DNA of 64,000 bases from Mycoemilia scoparia (GCA_027575805.1 JANBPU010000001.1:310001-374000); one strand, 5' to 3'. Positions 32,708 to 44,955 are shown, counted from the stretch's first letter. Notes: generated by a model from the letters alone, not told the origin. Translations and numbers: made by a program.

Positions 32708-35257
32708 ATGGCTGACGTATTAGCTGGTAAGTACAACTTACTCTCGCACAGACATACACAGCGTTATCACGTGGGCTTATACAGCGCTGATCCCAACGCA
32801 TTTACTATAAAATTCTCATCCTTAGAGCTCAGAGCAGCAATAGCAGAAGACGAATATGAATCGACCAATCTGCCCGAGAAGGACATAAAAGATGCTGTTG
32901 ACCAGTATATTCATCTCTTGACAGTAAACTTTACTGGTAAGTTTTGCTTATACTACTATTCTCGAGTATTATTTCTTTTACAAAATCAGCCAGAGCATTA
33001 ATATATGTATGGCGATGGTACAACTAATACTGTTTACTTTGGCAATCATATAGATCATAGCCTTGAACCAAACTCACAATTTATTGATGCGTGCGTGCCC
33101 TTATTTGTTTCACGGGCGTTTGAGGAACATGGAGAACTTATAACATTCCATGTGTTTGAGAAACTTGAGGAGTTGGTAAGCCATGACTATTATTTGAAAT
33201 GATGTGCATAGGTCTCGAGAATTGCCTTTAATCTCTTCAATGGGGTATTTGCCCTATGGTTATATGTCTATAGATAAATGCATCGGATCTCTACGACAAA
33301 CAGACATATCCGGATAGCATGTGGGTTGTACTTTCTCTTTGTGTGCTTGCTGGAGAAGTCGATAATAAAGTATACCAAAAGTCAGATGTTTCAGATCTTT
33401 TACCTGAGCTCAAAGCTGTCTTCTTGACTGGATATCGTAAGTATTTATCTTTATCGCCTATGTTGGTTTACTTTACAAATATATGGCCCTGTCTGACATG
33501 ATTAAGGAATTTTGATTTGTTTTAACATAGGTAATGGTGACTACCAGACACAGCTACCTGCTTTGACTCTTGCTTATAAGCTTTGTCAACATGTTCCTCA
33601 GAGGCTGGAGATTATTGGTAAGCTATTTTCTAAACCCATTGATACTTCACACACCACATTTAAATATTTACAAAGCACTTACAAATATTCTTCAAATTCG
33701 ATTTCATTAGCCTGTGCAGATCAAGAGTTTATACAGTTTCTGCTGGACTACATTCAGTATACACGTGATATGGCAGATGAAGCCTATAATTATGCAGCTA
33801 CCAAATTAGTAGTAAGTTGGCTTTTGCATCATTCAATAACAGTCTGCATCCATCACCAGCTTTTGAAATTAACCCACATATCCATATTTATTTGTTTATA
33901 TAGCTGGCAATCAATTCTCAGTTTTCTACATCAAATATATCTCACTTTTCGCACTTGGCTTCTTATTCATCCAACTCATCCACTTATGCATCTTCCAACA
34001 AGCCATCTCCAACAAACAGTCCCCGCTCACTCAGTCCTGCTGCTGGCTCTTTGCACAACTACCATCCGCACAGATCAATATGTACAGCCATGATCGGAGT
34101 AAAGCATGCATCCTCCTTAGACCTACCCAGCTCTGCATCATCCTTGGGATTTCATCAATGTGAATCTATGTTTGATGTGACAACCCCAGATGGTGGTCCC
34201 AAGAGTCCTAGCGGTGGATCATTACGGATAACACGCAGTGAGGTTTTACGAAACAGATTTATTGAATTTGATATTAATGGGATGCGATGCATTTTTAAGC
34301 CATACACGCCTACACCGATTATGAGGATCTTGTGTCAAAGACATGATGGAAAATGTCGAACATTCATAGATAACCTTGTATTTTTACTTAATCGTGAAGG
34401 TAAGCGAAAAAACGTGTATTATATGCATTAGTTCAACTTTCGGAAAATTGCATAGACTTCAACCCAATGAGTTGTATTGTGTTGTTATAGATAATGCCCC
34501 TTCAAAAATTATAATCTTACAATTAATTTGCCAGATATTTACTACCAAGAAAACCAGCGATATATTTTATTCTAATGATTTGAATGTCCTTGTTGATATC
34601 ATGATTCGTGAATTAGAGGATCTTCCAGATGATCAAGAACAGCTTCGACAGGCTTATCTGATAGTTTTGCTCCCAATGTTGAAGTATAGTCAGTACAAAG
34701 AAGCCTATCGACCTTATAGGCTTTCGGATATTGAGTTAACTCTTGTTCAACTATTGCGGCATCTCTTGAAATGTACAGATCCTATTGTGACCCCTCATCG
34801 TCCTCCATCTCTTCCCGCAAGGAAAAATAGTAGTGGGCCTGCTACTGCTAACGGTGCAGCTGAACCACCACCACGAATAAATGAACCAGTAAAGCTACAG
34901 AGAAGGATGTCTATCAAGAAAGCAATGCCAGGCTGGACTACACATATGCATGATAATAATCGAGGTGAGAAAAATGGCAGCATTGCAGAGGAGGGTTCAA
35001 ATCAACCAACCACAGGAGCAGCAACTCTTGATAAACCTCTGGTCAATTCACCTACCATAAATATTATCCCTGTTACTCCACCCATTTCTTCACCAGACTC
35101 TTCTTCTAAGAGGGATTGTAATGATCGTTTATCAAAGATCAATCTGCGACGTAATACTAGAAAACTTGTAGAGAAGGGTTTGAGAAGATGTCGAGAAATT
35201 AAGACAAATCCCACACATAGAGTAGTAACATTTTCGGTTCCTCCATTCTCTAGATAA
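32708..35257 (+). CDS. SPIN90/Ldb17/Dip1-family Arp2/3 activator
   Basis: Seven exons: 32708-32936, 33054-33175, 33274-33436, 33531-33617, 33711-33811, 33904-34399 and 34491-35257, giving 654 residues. The joined N-terminal and middle parts form the helical leucine-rich domain of the SPIN90/Ldb17 family (FIDACVPLFVSRAFEEHGEL, LPALTLAYKLCQHVPQRLEI, IEFDINGMRCIFKP, NAPSKIIILQLICQIFTTK, LPDDQEQLRQAYLIVLLPML). The tail holds proline motifs (PHRPPSLPARK) and a basic end. Family role: binds and activates Arp2/3 without a pre-existing filament, seeding linear filaments for actin patches. A GTAAGT near 32727 looks like a donor, but splicing there breaks the frame, so I kept the exon open; the first 25 codons are the least certain part. 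It lies next to the formin gene in the same orientation. Confidence 0.85.
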
Positions 35258-35358
35258 CAATGGTTTTAATGTAATAGATGTATTTTTTCTTCCTATTTCT
35301 CTGATATTATTTATTAGAAGAGTTCGACCAGCCTTGTTTTAATATTCCCCCCCCTTGA

Positions 35359-35480
35359 ATATGGCTTTATTTCATAAGTTATTAGGCAAAATGGGACCCC
35401 AGAAGTTGCATATCAAATGGCTGGAGATTGGACCAAAATCTGAGGACTCACTGTTTCTGCCTACCATGGATTCAATCCCA
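35359..35480 (+). repeat. Family C dispersed repeat, copy 2
   Basis: Starts ATATGGCTTTATTTCATAAG and keeps the same internal blocks as the copy at 31829. It ends next to a family A block. Confidence 0.75.
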
Positions 35481-35494
35481 AGTAAAATATTGAC

Positions 35495-35679
35495 ATTTGG
35501 ATCATAATTGTTGAAGTGTGAAAGTTTACTAGTAAAACTGGACATCCATTTAGCTGTGATTGTGCCTATAATCATTGGTCACCAAAATTTACCCTTCAAA
35601 AATTATCACCCATTTGGCTGGAATTTCCCCTATATTCTTTGGCCACCAAAAGTCACCCTTCATAAATTATGATCCATAT
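35495..35679 (-). repeat. Family A element, two adjoining partial copies
   Basis: The region shows ATTTGGATCATAATTGTTGA at the left. It then has two successive right-type ends, CACCCATTTGG near 35612 and GATCCATAT at 35672-35679, each preceded by ACCCTTCA(A/T)AAATTAT. The shared phrases TGTGCCTATAATCATTGGTC and CCCCTATATTCTTTGGCC appear in reverse orientation relative to copies at 9.5 and 60.4 kb. Confidence 0.65.
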
Positions 35680-36133
35680 TGCTTTCAATGAGCATAATTG
35701 TATTCAAAACCATTATTTATTAAAAGATAGCAATTTGTAACTTTATATTGCTATTGTGGTGGCGCGGTACATGTATGTTTTTTTGGATGTTGTATTTTTT
35801 TATTGATGGTCGGAAAAGAAATATACAAAATAATGCAATCCAAAATCCAATGGAGGGCATAAAAGGTATGAAAAGAGATGATGATTTTGAGGGAAGAGAT
35901 GTGGAGAATGTAGGGAGAGGGAATGTGTACATAGAGGTGCTGTAGTAGTAGTATATTTGATTATACAAAATGGGTCGTTAAAATGATGCTCAAATGCACT
36001 TTATAATCACACGCGCACAATTCACACCACTGTGGTTTTATAGATGGGTAAAGATCGGACATACAACCTTGTATACATGGCTGACTAGCAGCTGACGCTG
36101 AGAACACAAGGAATGTCGAACGGTTTACCGGAT

Positions 36134-37417
36134 CTAAGCAGCGGGGAAAGAGGCGGGAAGGCATTGAGGGATGTTCGTGAAACGGCATGTAGTACTAGGA
36201 CCACATGCAATGTCAGTCCAGCTTCCATTGAGACACACTTGGTAAGCAGTACCGGAGGATGCGCAGCGCATAGCACCAGGCTTGCATGAGTCAGATCCAC
36301 CAGGTACACTTGCTTGTTGAGGAGCCGCGGCAGAGTAGTTGGGGGCGGCACCGTGAGGAACTTGCTGCTGTTGTTGTTGGTCCTGGACGGGAGGAGCGCT
36401 ACCGCCGCTTGGGGGTGTAGGTGGTGAAGGCAAAGAGCAGGAGGTTCCAGCATCAGGAGAAGAGTCCTGGTTACCAGCAGCACGTGGGATAGGCTCTGGT
36501 GTAGCTGGTGGAGAATTGCCACCCTGAGGAGCAGCAGCAGAGTATGCGGGACCAGGAGAATTACCACCAGCGGGGCTTGGAGGAGCTGCGGAATAGGCTG
36601 GAGCTGGGGCACCGCCACCAGCAGGGCTTGGAGGGGCAGCTGAGTAACCGGGGGCCGGGGGACTACCAGAAGGGCTTCCACCAGGGGAGCTTGGAGCAGC
36701 AGCAGAGTACGAGGGGCCGGTGCTGTTTCCTGCAGCAGGGGAAGAACCGCTACCTGTAACGGTGATCTGCGGGCGACTCTTGAAGAGATCAAGTCCAGTT
36801 TCGTAGTTTCCATTGAACTCAGGGATGAGTGGGTTGCTTGGACCGTAGTTGGGATAGATCATCTTGGGGCCACTGAAGGAGGAACCGCCTCCCTGGACCT
36901 TGATGTCGGCACAGTTCATATAAAACTCACGATTGCCGATGGCGTTGTTCCAGGCCCAGGCAAAGACAACCTTGTCTCCGCTAGGGAGATCCTTGGGAAG
37001 GGGAATTTGGTAGCTGGAGACCTGAACACCATTTCCAGAGCTGGATCCACCAGTGAAACAGTACTTGAGCTCATCGTGGATGACAACAAAGGTTTTACCA
37101 CCATCATAGGAAAGACCGAATTGACAGTGACCGCCACCGTGGGCAGCACCGTTGGGCGAGAAGTTTACAGTGACAGTCTCGCCGGCCTTCCAGGTAGCAA
37201 CTGGCGTGGCGTAGGGCGTCTCGTGCTTGCAGATAGGCTGGTCGATAGAATCATGAGTAGCGATGGGGGCGCGAATGTTGGTATCAACGGTCTGACCGCC
37301 CGGAACTGCTGGGCAGCCCTGGCCATCGCTGTAGCGAGGACAAGGTGAGAGCATCGACATGTGAGCTGAAGCCATGGCGGCAATAGTGGAAACGAAAGCA
37401 GAGGTCTTGAAGAACAT
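36134..37417 (-). CDS. Secreted lytic polysaccharide monooxygenase-like protein with CBM19-like C-terminus
   Basis: A single exon of 427 residues. Residues 1-18 are a signal peptide that would be cut before His19 (ASA|HMSMLSPCPRYS), leaving the N-terminal histidine needed for a copper histidine brace. A second candidate brace His is H93 or H97 in AAHGGGHCQFGLSYDGGKTF. GNREFYMNCADIKV supplies the axial aromatic residue. The catalytic domain (about 19-220) resembles the fungal AA11-like group. A Pro/Ser/Gly linker with repeated YSAAPPSPAGG units (about 230-310) leads to a Cys-rich end (CKPGAMRC ... YQVCLNGSWTDIACGPSTTC) like CBM19 chitin-binding modules. Inferred role: oxidative cleavage or remodelling of chitin outside the cell. 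Copper binding and substrate are not shown by the sequence alone. Confidence 0.78.
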   Translation of the reverse strand: MFFKTSAFVSTIAAMASAHMSMLSPCPRYSDGQGCPAVPGGQTVDTNIRAPIATHDSIDQPICKHETPYATPVATWKAGETVTVNFSPNGAAHGGGHCQFGLSYDGGKTFVVIHDELKYCFTGGSSSGNGVQVSSYQIPLPKDLPSGDKVVFAWAWNNAIGNREFYMNCADIKVQGGGSSFSGPKMIYPNYGPSNPLIPEFNGNYETGLDLFKSRPQITVTGSGSSPAAGNSTGPSYSAAAPSSPGGSPSGSPPAPGYSAAPPSPAGGGAPAPAYSAAPPSPAGGNSPGPAYSAAAPQGGNSPPATPEPIPRAAGNQDSSPDAGTSCSLPSPPTPPSGGSAPPVQDQQQQQQVPHGAAPNYSAAAPQQASVPGGSDSCKPGAMRCASSGTAYQVCLNGSWTDIACGPSTTCRFTNIPQCLPASFPAA

Positions 37418-39575
37418 TTTGCAGAATCAACTGTTGTTATGTATTGTTAGAGCAAGTGGGCTTGTTTTGGAGGGGAAGTGTGTATGTGATGAAGGAATGG
37501 AAAGGATGTACTAAAAAGTAAATGGCGATATACGACCGGCGTATACAAAAGAATTGACGTCTAAAAAACAAGAAAAAGAATGAAATGAAAGCGTAAAGAT
37601 TTAACCTCGACAAGGAAACACTTGATACTTAAATAGTTTTGTTGTTTACAGACAAATGGAGTGGTCAGCGGGATTAGATGCCAGTAATTAAGCCTGCAAA
37701 CATTGCATAGCAAAGAATACCACAACCGTAGCTGTTCCTAATTGTGACATTGTTGCCAACCCCACCTCTCAAGCCCGCCTTGCCTCTAAGCAGTAATTGT
37801 GATTCCATTTGCCAACACACTTGAGTCCATAGATGGGCGCCATTCCCCTAGTGCCTAGAGATAAAATGAATAAGATGGACCCCAAGGCCCAATAAGCGCA
37901 ACCTGAACCGCAAAGTGCCTGGCATTGTCAGAATGGATACTGAGCTGGTTCTCTATATGGGAAGGGGTCGCTTTAGCCGCATACCACTGTGCTATAATTA
38001 TCTACCACAATTGAAGTCCCTATTGTCTTCTCAAGCCCTGCAGCTATGCGAGGTCTTTGTGCTGCAATTCTTTCTAATGATTTACCTGGTTTTGCCTTTG
38101 CTAAGAAAGCTGTGGCTGTAGGCTTTTCTGCCAAAGAGCAAAGATGTAACTTCAATAACTTTAGACCTTGAATAAAACCAGTCTCGGGTATCTTGCCAGA
38201 CATAATCTGTCCTGTTTCATGGGCCCATCAGCCCCATTTCGCTATTCCCCGAGTCCCCTAAACTTGATGAAATGACCTAATGCCATGCTCAGGGATAATC
38301 TTTTTTGGTAAACCTGAAAATGATTCCCAAAGAATCAAGCATCATCTGGCAGAGGCTCCTTTATGGTGTACCAGAATACTACCTTGGATACCAGCCAATC
38401 ATCACCGAGACTCCAGCTAAAAAGTATGGCTTATGGGCTGGTTCACGGGGAACGTGTGAGGGTACCGTCTGTTCCCTTTTAGTGGGGAGCTTGCCATATG
38501 GGTGATTTTTTTTGAAGACACGTTTTGTTGGTCACTCATCAAATGAGTCTCCTGTAAAAAGGGTGCTAGGATATCACCTTGGATATCTGCCAATCATCAC
38601 TGAAACTTTATCTAAAATGTATAGATTATGGGCCGATTTGCGGGGAGTGTGCAAGGGTAACTGTATGTTCCTTTTTGGTGGAGAACTTGTTACTTGGCTG
38701 CGATTGCCTCTATAACCACTGTCCGCCAAAAGGTGCCCTTCAAAAATTATTATCCATATTGGCTATACATCTGCAACAATGCTCAGCAAATACTTTGATT
38801 TGTTTAGCCATGTGAGGGGATCATAACCCCTGCTGCTTGTTGACACTGGATCCCTGACATTGTTAACGGCTGCAGATTTTGACTTGACAACTGCAAGATA
38901 TCGCTCAATCAACAAGGCGGACTCTATTGTAGCGCTCAAGATGTTGACTTAAGTGTAGAGGACAGTGGTCAGTGGTATACTGTTCTGATATTGAGCATCT
39001 AATTAGCAGCCAGTTCTTGTTCACTACACATTTTAGTGCTACCACTTGTGTATGTGTATGTGTGTAGGATACCTTTACTGTATTGACTTATTGACCGCTG
39101 CTTCCCTTCAGTCTTTCCTTGACGTGAAGAATTCTTGGCTGAGAGGGGACTTGCATGTTTTGTCACATCTTGGTCCCACTGTCGCCCCATTCTGTGGTCG
39201 TTTGTAGAGTTTAGTGGGCATTAAAGATGCAATGTAATGCAAGTAGTACCACTGAGATCCACTTCCAAAACGTCACCGCTGTGAATGTGCTGCTTTGCGT
39301 TATATTTGGGTCTGCTGAATGGCTAAAATATCAGCATTCGCAGCAGCCATGCCATATTCAGGGTCACATACCAATTGCTTTTACGCAGAACTATTCAAGG
39401 GCCTGAAGACTCTGATATTCCAATAATGACTACCAATTGTGTTTAATTGAGCAAACCAAAAATTGTATGCAGATAACCCAAAGGCACCCACTCAAGGCTA
39501 ATGTAAAACGACCATGGAGTTGTATCCTGGCTTTGTCTGGTGCAATAATTGGTCCATGCCATAGTATTCTAAGCA
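37418..39575. other. Intergenic region with a cluster of A and B repeats
   Basis: About 2.2 kb between the LPMO-like gene start and the 5-oxoprolinase stop. The first 400 bp should be the LPMO promoter. Two family B copies and family A ends occupy 38357-38762. Otherwise no gene is supported. Confidence 0.5.
38357..38762 (+). repeat. Cluster of family B copies with family A ends
   Basis: First B copy about 38357-38495 (starts TGGCAGAGGCTCCTTTATGG, ends GGGGAGCTTGCC). It is followed directly by a family A left end (ATATGGGTGATTTTTTTTGA, 38496-38515). A second B copy spans about 38546-38697 (ends GGTGGAGAACTTG), and a family A right end sits at 38731-38760 (GCCCTTCAAAAATTATTATC). Confidence 0.7.
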
Positions 39576-42500
39576 TTACTTTTTGCCCCAGCCACCACCG
39601 CCGGGAGAATTGATAATTATGTGGTCGCCACTGCGTACCCACACTGTGTTTTTGCCACCCAGACTGAGATCTTGGAATGAAAGTTCATCTTTATTACTGC
39701 CATTGGATACGTCCTCCTTTCCATAGTCAGTCTTCTGGGCTGCCGTCGCTGCTGCAGCAGTTGGTGACAGGGGGTTGAGCTTGTGCTTTGGAATAAGTCG
39801 TCTCCAGACGTTAAGTCCCTTTTGGCCATTCTCTCCCCCATTCAAGCCATATGGAGAGAATACCCGGCGCTCGCAGAGCAGAGATACTTCCATGGGCAGA
39901 AGGAATTCAATGTCACGAATACATCCATCGCCACCTCGATGAAGCCCATTGCCACCTGAGCCTTCCCTCAGCCCAAACTGGTGCAAAATGACTGGGTACC
40001 TACGCTCGAATATTTCAGGGTCTGTTATCCTGGTATTGGTCATATGTGTATGCACCCCACTTTGCCCATCCCATGCTGGCCCTGCACCACTTCCGCCCGC
40101 AATTGTCTCGTAGTAGCCCCAGCCATCGATTCTCTTGCCTTTCTCATTGACCATGGCTGGTATTCCAAAAGTGAGGTTGTTCATGCATCCCTGGCTAGCT
40201 GCACATGCTCCGAATGCTTTCAAAATCACATCAACGAGTCTTTGGGAAGTCAGTACATTACCCCCAACCACTGCAGCTACCGATGATGGATTAAGGAACG
40301 ATCTCTCTGGTATTATGACCTTCACAGGGGCCAGGCAGCCTTGGTTGAGGGGCAAGTCGCTGTTGATCATACAGCGAAGCGAATAAATTATAGCGCTGTA
40401 TGTAACAGAGGGCGGTGCATTTGTGTTTGCATAAACCTGTGGGCTGGTTCCAGTAAAGTCGAATGTTGCACTGCCGTCCCCATTATTGTCAAGCGTGACC
40501 TTTAGGTTTATAGCGCTTCCATCGTCCATGTTATCGTTGGCATGTAGCGGCTTTCCATCGACCTCCTTAAATTTGGCCTTGAGCAGCTCTCTCACTGCGT
40601 CCTCCGCGTTCTTTTGGATAAACACCATGTATGCCTGGACGACATCAAGCCCATACTCATTTACAAGCTGGCGAAGCAGGTTGATTCCGTGGTGATTTGC
40701 TGCAACTTGTGCCTTAAGGTCTGAAATGACATCTTTGATGCACCTTGTGCCGCTGCATCCGGGATACTTGGCAGGGTCATCGACAAGCGCCTTCAGAATA
40801 CTTTTTTCTTGGAATTGGCCGCTCTCAACAAGCTTGAGTCCAACAATGCTTGCTCCTTCTTGGAACAATTCCTTTGAATGTGGCGGCATACTTCCTGGTG
40901 AAATGCCTCCGATGTCTGCATGGTGGCCTCTGGATGCCACAAAGAAAAGGATATTTCCACCATCAAACACTGGCGTAATGACTGTGATGTCAGGTAGGTG
41001 AGACCCACCAGCCTGTGGATGGTTCGTAACCAAAACATCGCCATCCTTCAGCTTTCCCTCCCACAGGGCCATTTGGAATCTTACAGCATGCGACATCGAC
41101 CCAAGGTGCACCGGGATGTGCGGTGCGTTTGCGACCAGTCCACCGTCTGGGCTGAATAGCGCACAAGAGAAGTCCAGCCTCTCTTTTATGTTTGTACTGA
41201 TACTTGTCTTCTGTAAAGTTCTTCCCATCTGCTCAGCTATGCTCATAAATCTGTGTCCAAACACCGATAGCTGTATAGGGTCAATAACATCTGTCCTTAT
41301 CTTTGGCTTGGACCACATCTGGGCCTTTTCTTTGCCGGTATCGAGATAGTTCGCCCATTCTCCAAAGTTGAGAACTATCTGGGATTTGGTTACCAAGCCC
41401 TCCCAACCGGGCTCAATAAGGATCGTGCTATTGTTGTCAAGAAGAATGGCTGGGCCTGGGATAACATGGCCTGGAGCCATGTTTCCTAGAGAATATATAT
41501 TGGTCTTCTGGTGGCCTCCTTCAAAGTAAACGTCAACCTGCTTAATACTAAGCTGATCTGAAAGAATTCCTGTAACCGGTACCCTTTCGAGCACCTTCAT
41601 TTCATCGTATACTGTTTCTGTACTAACTCCACTTGATGAGCCGGCACCACGAACACGGATATCGTCAACTATTACATCGCGGTTGGTCAGCTTGAACCCA
41701 AATTCCTGCTGATAAGCATCCTCGAATGCCTCCAAAAATGACCAGCTCCTTTGTCCGTCAACAATATCAGGAGGTTGAGGAATCATCAAAGCCGTATCCG
41801 TGCCCTTGTAGCGCATGTTTAAAAAGATTTCAGTGGCAATGTGACCCTTTTCTTTGGAAAAGCCTTGGCCAGAAAGTGCCTGCTCACACTTTTCTTTGAG
41901 GGATTCAGCACGAGATCTAAGATCTGTAATTGCATGTTCTGAGTATATTGCGGATGATGGGATCTGTTCCTCATGAACAACTTCAGCAAGAGATAGGCCA
42001 TAGGCGGAAAGAACAGAGGCAAAGCGGTGAACAAATACCTTTTTGATGCCTAGATTTGCCGCTACTGAGCAGGCATGCTGGCCGCCTGCACCTCCAAAGC
42101 ATGCCAAGATATGGTGCGATGCATCATGGCCCTTTGCCTCAGTCAGAGCGCGGATGGGTCTGCACATGGCCTCATTTGCAACCTTGAGGAACCCAAAGGC
42201 AGCCTGTTCCACAGATATTTGTCCTGAACCAGTATGTTCCACAATGTTGGGCAACATTTCTTCAAAGAGGCTTCTAGTAGCCTGGTAATCTAATTTCTGA
42301 TCTTCATTGGGTCCAAATATGGCTGGGAATAGATCTGGTTGTAGGCGACCAAGGAGTAGATTTGCATCAGTCACAGTCAATGGCCCACCCTTTCTGTAGC
42401 AGGCAGGACCAGGATGAGCACCAGCGCTTTCGGGGCCAACAACATACAGCCCATTGCGGAAGAAGAGGCGCGAGCCACCACCGGCAGCGACAGTGTTAAT

Positions 42501-43619
42501 GTCAAGTTGCGGAGCCTGTATGGCAACACCAGCAATCGATGTTTCGTAGACATGGTCGAATCTGCCATCAAAACGACTAACATCCGTACTAGTTCCACCC
42601 ATGTCAAATCCAATCACTGGAACCTTAATATCGTTAGAGTACGACGTCATTGCATAGCCGACCACGCCAGCAGCAGGGCCAGAAAGTATTGCCCTGAGCC
42701 CCGAAAAGCCATCCATTGGAGCCAGACCACCGTCAGACTGCATAAAGTCAACACGGACACGTTCTTTGAGGTATTCATCGAAGCCGGACACGAAGCCATC
42801 GATGTAGCGTCGAATGCATGGAGTCAAGTAGGCATCGGCAGTTGCTGAGTGAGCCCTGGGAACAACCTTTATCATGGGCATCAGTTGGGATGATTGCGTG
42901 ATATGTGTGAACCCAATCTCCCTGGCAATGTCAGCGATCTTTTTCTCATGGTCAGGGAAAGTGTACGAGTGAATTAGGCATATGGCAACGCTTCTTATAC
43001 CACTGTCATGCACTTCTTGAAGGTCCTTTTTGATAGCATCGAGGTTGGGTGGTTGAAGAACTCGCAAGTATTCACCTGAAACTCCCTTGATAAGTGTGGG
43101 ATCATTTAAGTCAACACCAGAATAGGTTCCCTGTGGGTTGTTGGCGTACCCGACCAGAGTAACTCTTTCGTCAACCTCAACCACCTTGGTATATATTACA
43201 TCCGGTCTGCTTATAGACAAATCAAAGATCTTTGGTCGAGCCTGGTTGCCAATTTTCAACAGGTCTTTGAAACCCTTGGTTATAACCAAAGCACATGGAG
43301 TGCCTTTTCTCTCGAGAAGGGCATTGGTCGCTACAGTCGTTCCCATTCTAATCGATCTTAGGTAGCGAGTATCAAGTGGCTTGTCTCTAGGGAATGTTTC
43401 CCCGGTGACAAGCTCAAGGATCTGGCGAATCCCCTCTTGAGGGGCATCAGGATAGTGTGCCGGATCCTCAGACAAAAGCTTTAAAGTGACTATCTTTTGG
43501 CCACTTGGGTTCTCTTTGCTTGGTGGGACATCATAACTTGCGATACAGTCTGTGAAGGTACCACCACGATCAATGAAACAGTCAATGGAGTTCTCCCTTA
43601 TTTTATTATCTTGACCCAT
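39576..43619 (-). CDS. 5-oxoprolinase (ATP-hydrolysing), HyuA-HyuB fusion
   Basis: A single exon of 1347 residues, the usual length for eukaryotic OPLAH/OXP1. Start [20 protein letters not shown], with the hydantoinase-A phosphate-binding loop DRGGTFTDC at about 14-22. The HyuA half (to about 760) contains [18 protein letters not shown] and [15 protein letters not shown]. The HyuB half (about 800-1340) contains [37 protein letters not shown] and a final Gly-rich SPGGGGWG. Reaction: 5-oxo-L-proline + ATP + 2 H2O gives L-glutamate + ADP + Pi, the recycling step of the gamma-glutamyl (glutathione) cycle; cytosolic. A small acidic/Ala insertion near 1290 is the only lineage-specific part. No intron. 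Confidence 0.97.
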   Translation of the reverse strand: MGQDNKIRENSIDCFIDRGGTFTDCIASYDVPPSKENPSGQKIVTLKLLSEDPAHYPDAPQEGIRQILELVTGETFPRDKPLDTRYLRSIRMGTTVATNALLERKGTPCALVITKGFKDLLKIGNQARPKIFDLSISRPDVIYTKVVEVDERVTLVGYANNPQGTYSGVDLNDPTLIKGVSGEYLRVLQPPNLDAIKKDLQEVHDSGIRSVAICLIHSYTFPDHEKKIADIAREIGFTHITQSSQLMPMIKVVPRAHSATADAYLTPCIRRYIDGFVSGFDEYLKERVRVDFMQSDGGLAPMDGFSGLRAILSGPAAGVVGYAMTSYSNDIKVPVIGFDMGGTSTDVSRFDGRFDHVYETSIAGVAIQAPQLDINTVAAGGGSRLFFRNGLYVVGPESAGAHPGPACYRKGGPLTVTDANLLLGRLQPDLFPAIFGPNEDQKLDYQATRSLFEEMLPNIVEHTGSGQISVEQAAFGFLKVANEAMCRPIRALTEAKGHDASHHILACFGGAGGQHACSVAANLGIKKVFVHRFASVLSAYGLSLAEVVHEEQIPSSAIYSEHAITDLRSRAESLKEKCEQALSGQGFSKEKGHIATEIFLNMRYKGTDTALMIPQPPDIVDGQRSWSFLEAFEDAYQQEFGFKLTNRDVIVDDIRVRGAGSSSGVSTETVYDEMKVLERVPVTGILSDQLSIKQVDVYFEGGHQKTNIYSLGNMAPGHVIPGPAILLDNNSTILIEPGWEGLVTKSQIVLNFGEWANYLDTGKEKAQMWSKPKIRTDVIDPIQLSVFGHRFMSIAEQMGRTLQKTSISTNIKERLDFSCALFSPDGGLVANAPHIPVHLGSMSHAVRFQMALWEGKLKDGDVLVTNHPQAGGSHLPDITVITPVFDGGNILFFVASRGHHADIGGISPGSMPPHSKELFQEGASIVGLKLVESGQFQEKSILKALVDDPAKYPGCSGTRCIKDVISDLKAQVAANHHGINLLRQLVNEYGLDVVQAYMVFIQKNAEDAVRELLKAKFKEVDGKPLHANDNMDDGSAINLKVTLDNNGDGSATFDFTGTSPQVYANTNAPPSVTYSAIIYSLRCMINSDLPLNQGCLAPVKVIIPERSFLNPSSVAAVVGGNVLTSQRLVDVILKAFGACAASQGCMNNLTFGIPAMVNEKGKRIDGWGYYETIAGGSGAGPAWDGQSGVHTHMTNTRITDPEIFERRYPVILHQFGLREGSGGNGLHRGGDGCIRDIEFLLPMEVSLLCERRVFSPYGLNGGENGQKGLNVWRRLIPKHKLNPLSPTAAAATAAQKTDYGKEDVSNGSNKDELSFQDLSLGGKNTVWVRSGDHIIINSPGGGGWGKK

Positions 43620-43654
43620 GGGTAAGTAAGATTCAGTAGTAGCGTTGGTATTGT

Positions 43655-43680
43655 TGGTGGTGGTGGTGGTGGTGGTGGTG
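43655..43680. repeat. TGG trinucleotide microsatellite
   Basis: About eight TGG units just upstream of the 5-oxoprolinase start codon, in its promoter. Confidence 0.9.
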
Positions 43681-44797
43681 ATAATAGTAATAGCAATACA
43701 ATATAATAAATTTAGCGCATGTATGTTGATAATAAAAGGTTTGAAGCAACCTGATGCTTACTAATTTAAGGAATCATACCGATACTACTATAAATTGGTT
43801 ATGGGTGATTCTTAACATGTGTATGACAGAGTCTCCTTTAAAAGTGTGTCAGAATAATCTCACCCTTAGGAGTTTAAAATGTGAGGCTTAAGAGCCAAAT
43901 CCCCAGGAGGTATGGGGAGTACCCTCTGGTTCAGCTTTGATGGAGAAGCTGTCATATAGAGAGGTACCATAGTTTGTACCGCCTGTTGGAATATATAGTT
44001 ATATTCCATAAATAATGCACCTCTGAACCATATCGTAGCCGGAAACATCCCCATCATAGTGGTTAACTCTTTTGGTCCAAGTGGTATTCTCGCACCGCTT
44101 TTGCCTTAAAATAGACATTTAGCTAATCCAAAAGGACATTTTTTGAATTTGACTCTTGATCAAACAAGAATTGGCAGTGCAATTTCGCCTTTCTTACAAG
44201 GTTATTACTAATGTGGCTTGGCTATATTTCACTGCCACGAAATATTGTCTAGTACAACATAAAACTGGTTCATCTAGTTTAAATAAAGAGCAAGAGTTGA
44301 ATAATCCAGCCATCACAGATATTCTACTATACTCTATGATCCCGCTTGGGATACGGTTTTCGTAAACTATATAAACAGAGTGCATAGATATATCCAAATT
44401 AGTCGTTTATTTTTCCAAAGCTTTTCTAACTTAATAGATACATTATTGTTGTTATTACCCCCAGTCCTAAAAGACTGCTAGATTTGACAATATTAGGAAC
44501 CTAGGAACGCTTTGGTGAAGCAGGACACCTTGCAACAGATACATTGTGAATTTGTATGTTGTTTAGGTTACTGAAATCTATACTCTAAAAGGGTCATACA
44601 GTTTATATCCTTCAAAGGGCCAAGTCCCAATTGTTCAACAAACGGCGAATTGCAGTTTACAGGCCTTCACTATAAAAAGCACTGTCTTATGTATCTCATT
44701 GCCCACAGCATGTACTGCTGCTCCTATCGAACTTGATGTGTTCGATGGCAAAGTGGTCTGCTTGATCAACATCTTTGGCCGCATTGTAAACATAAGT

Positions 44798-44955
44798 GGG
44801 AATCTCCTTTGAAGGTGTACCAGAAGAATACCCTGGATAATAGCCAATAATCAGCCAGGCTCCAGCTGAAATTGTATGTATGGCTTATGGGGTGATTGAC
44901 AGGGAGCGTACGAGGGTACCATTGGTCTGTTCCCTTTTGATGGAGAACTTGCAAT
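44798..44955 (+). repeat. Family B element
   Basis: Left end GGGAATCTCCTTTGAAGGTG, core TATGGCTTATGGGGTGATTG, right end TTCCCTTTTGATGGAGAACT. The two ends are imperfect inverted copies of each other. No coding capacity. Confidence 0.75.

Larger units (their letters stand above)
35258..36133. other. Intergenic region with repeats C and A
   Basis: About 875 bp between convergent genes. It contains family C copy 2 (35359-35480) and a family A block (35495-35679). The remainder is AT-rich; the small open frame at 35748-35945 is not supported. Confidence 0.55.

Noticed and set aside
32727..32790. GTAAGT just after the SPIN90-like start codon, suggesting a first intron
   Set aside because: No acceptor in the next 100 bp gives the phase needed for the following conserved exon, while the unspliced frame is open. 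The exact N-terminus remains uncertain.
36085..36813. A 242-codon minus-strand frame overlapping the LPMO-like gene
   Set aside because: It is a shifted reading of the Pro/Ser-rich linker with no start context or domain.
37973..38203. A 76-codon minus-strand frame (MSGKIPETGF...)
   Set aside because: No family similarity recognised, no promoter or splice context, and next to decayed repeats.
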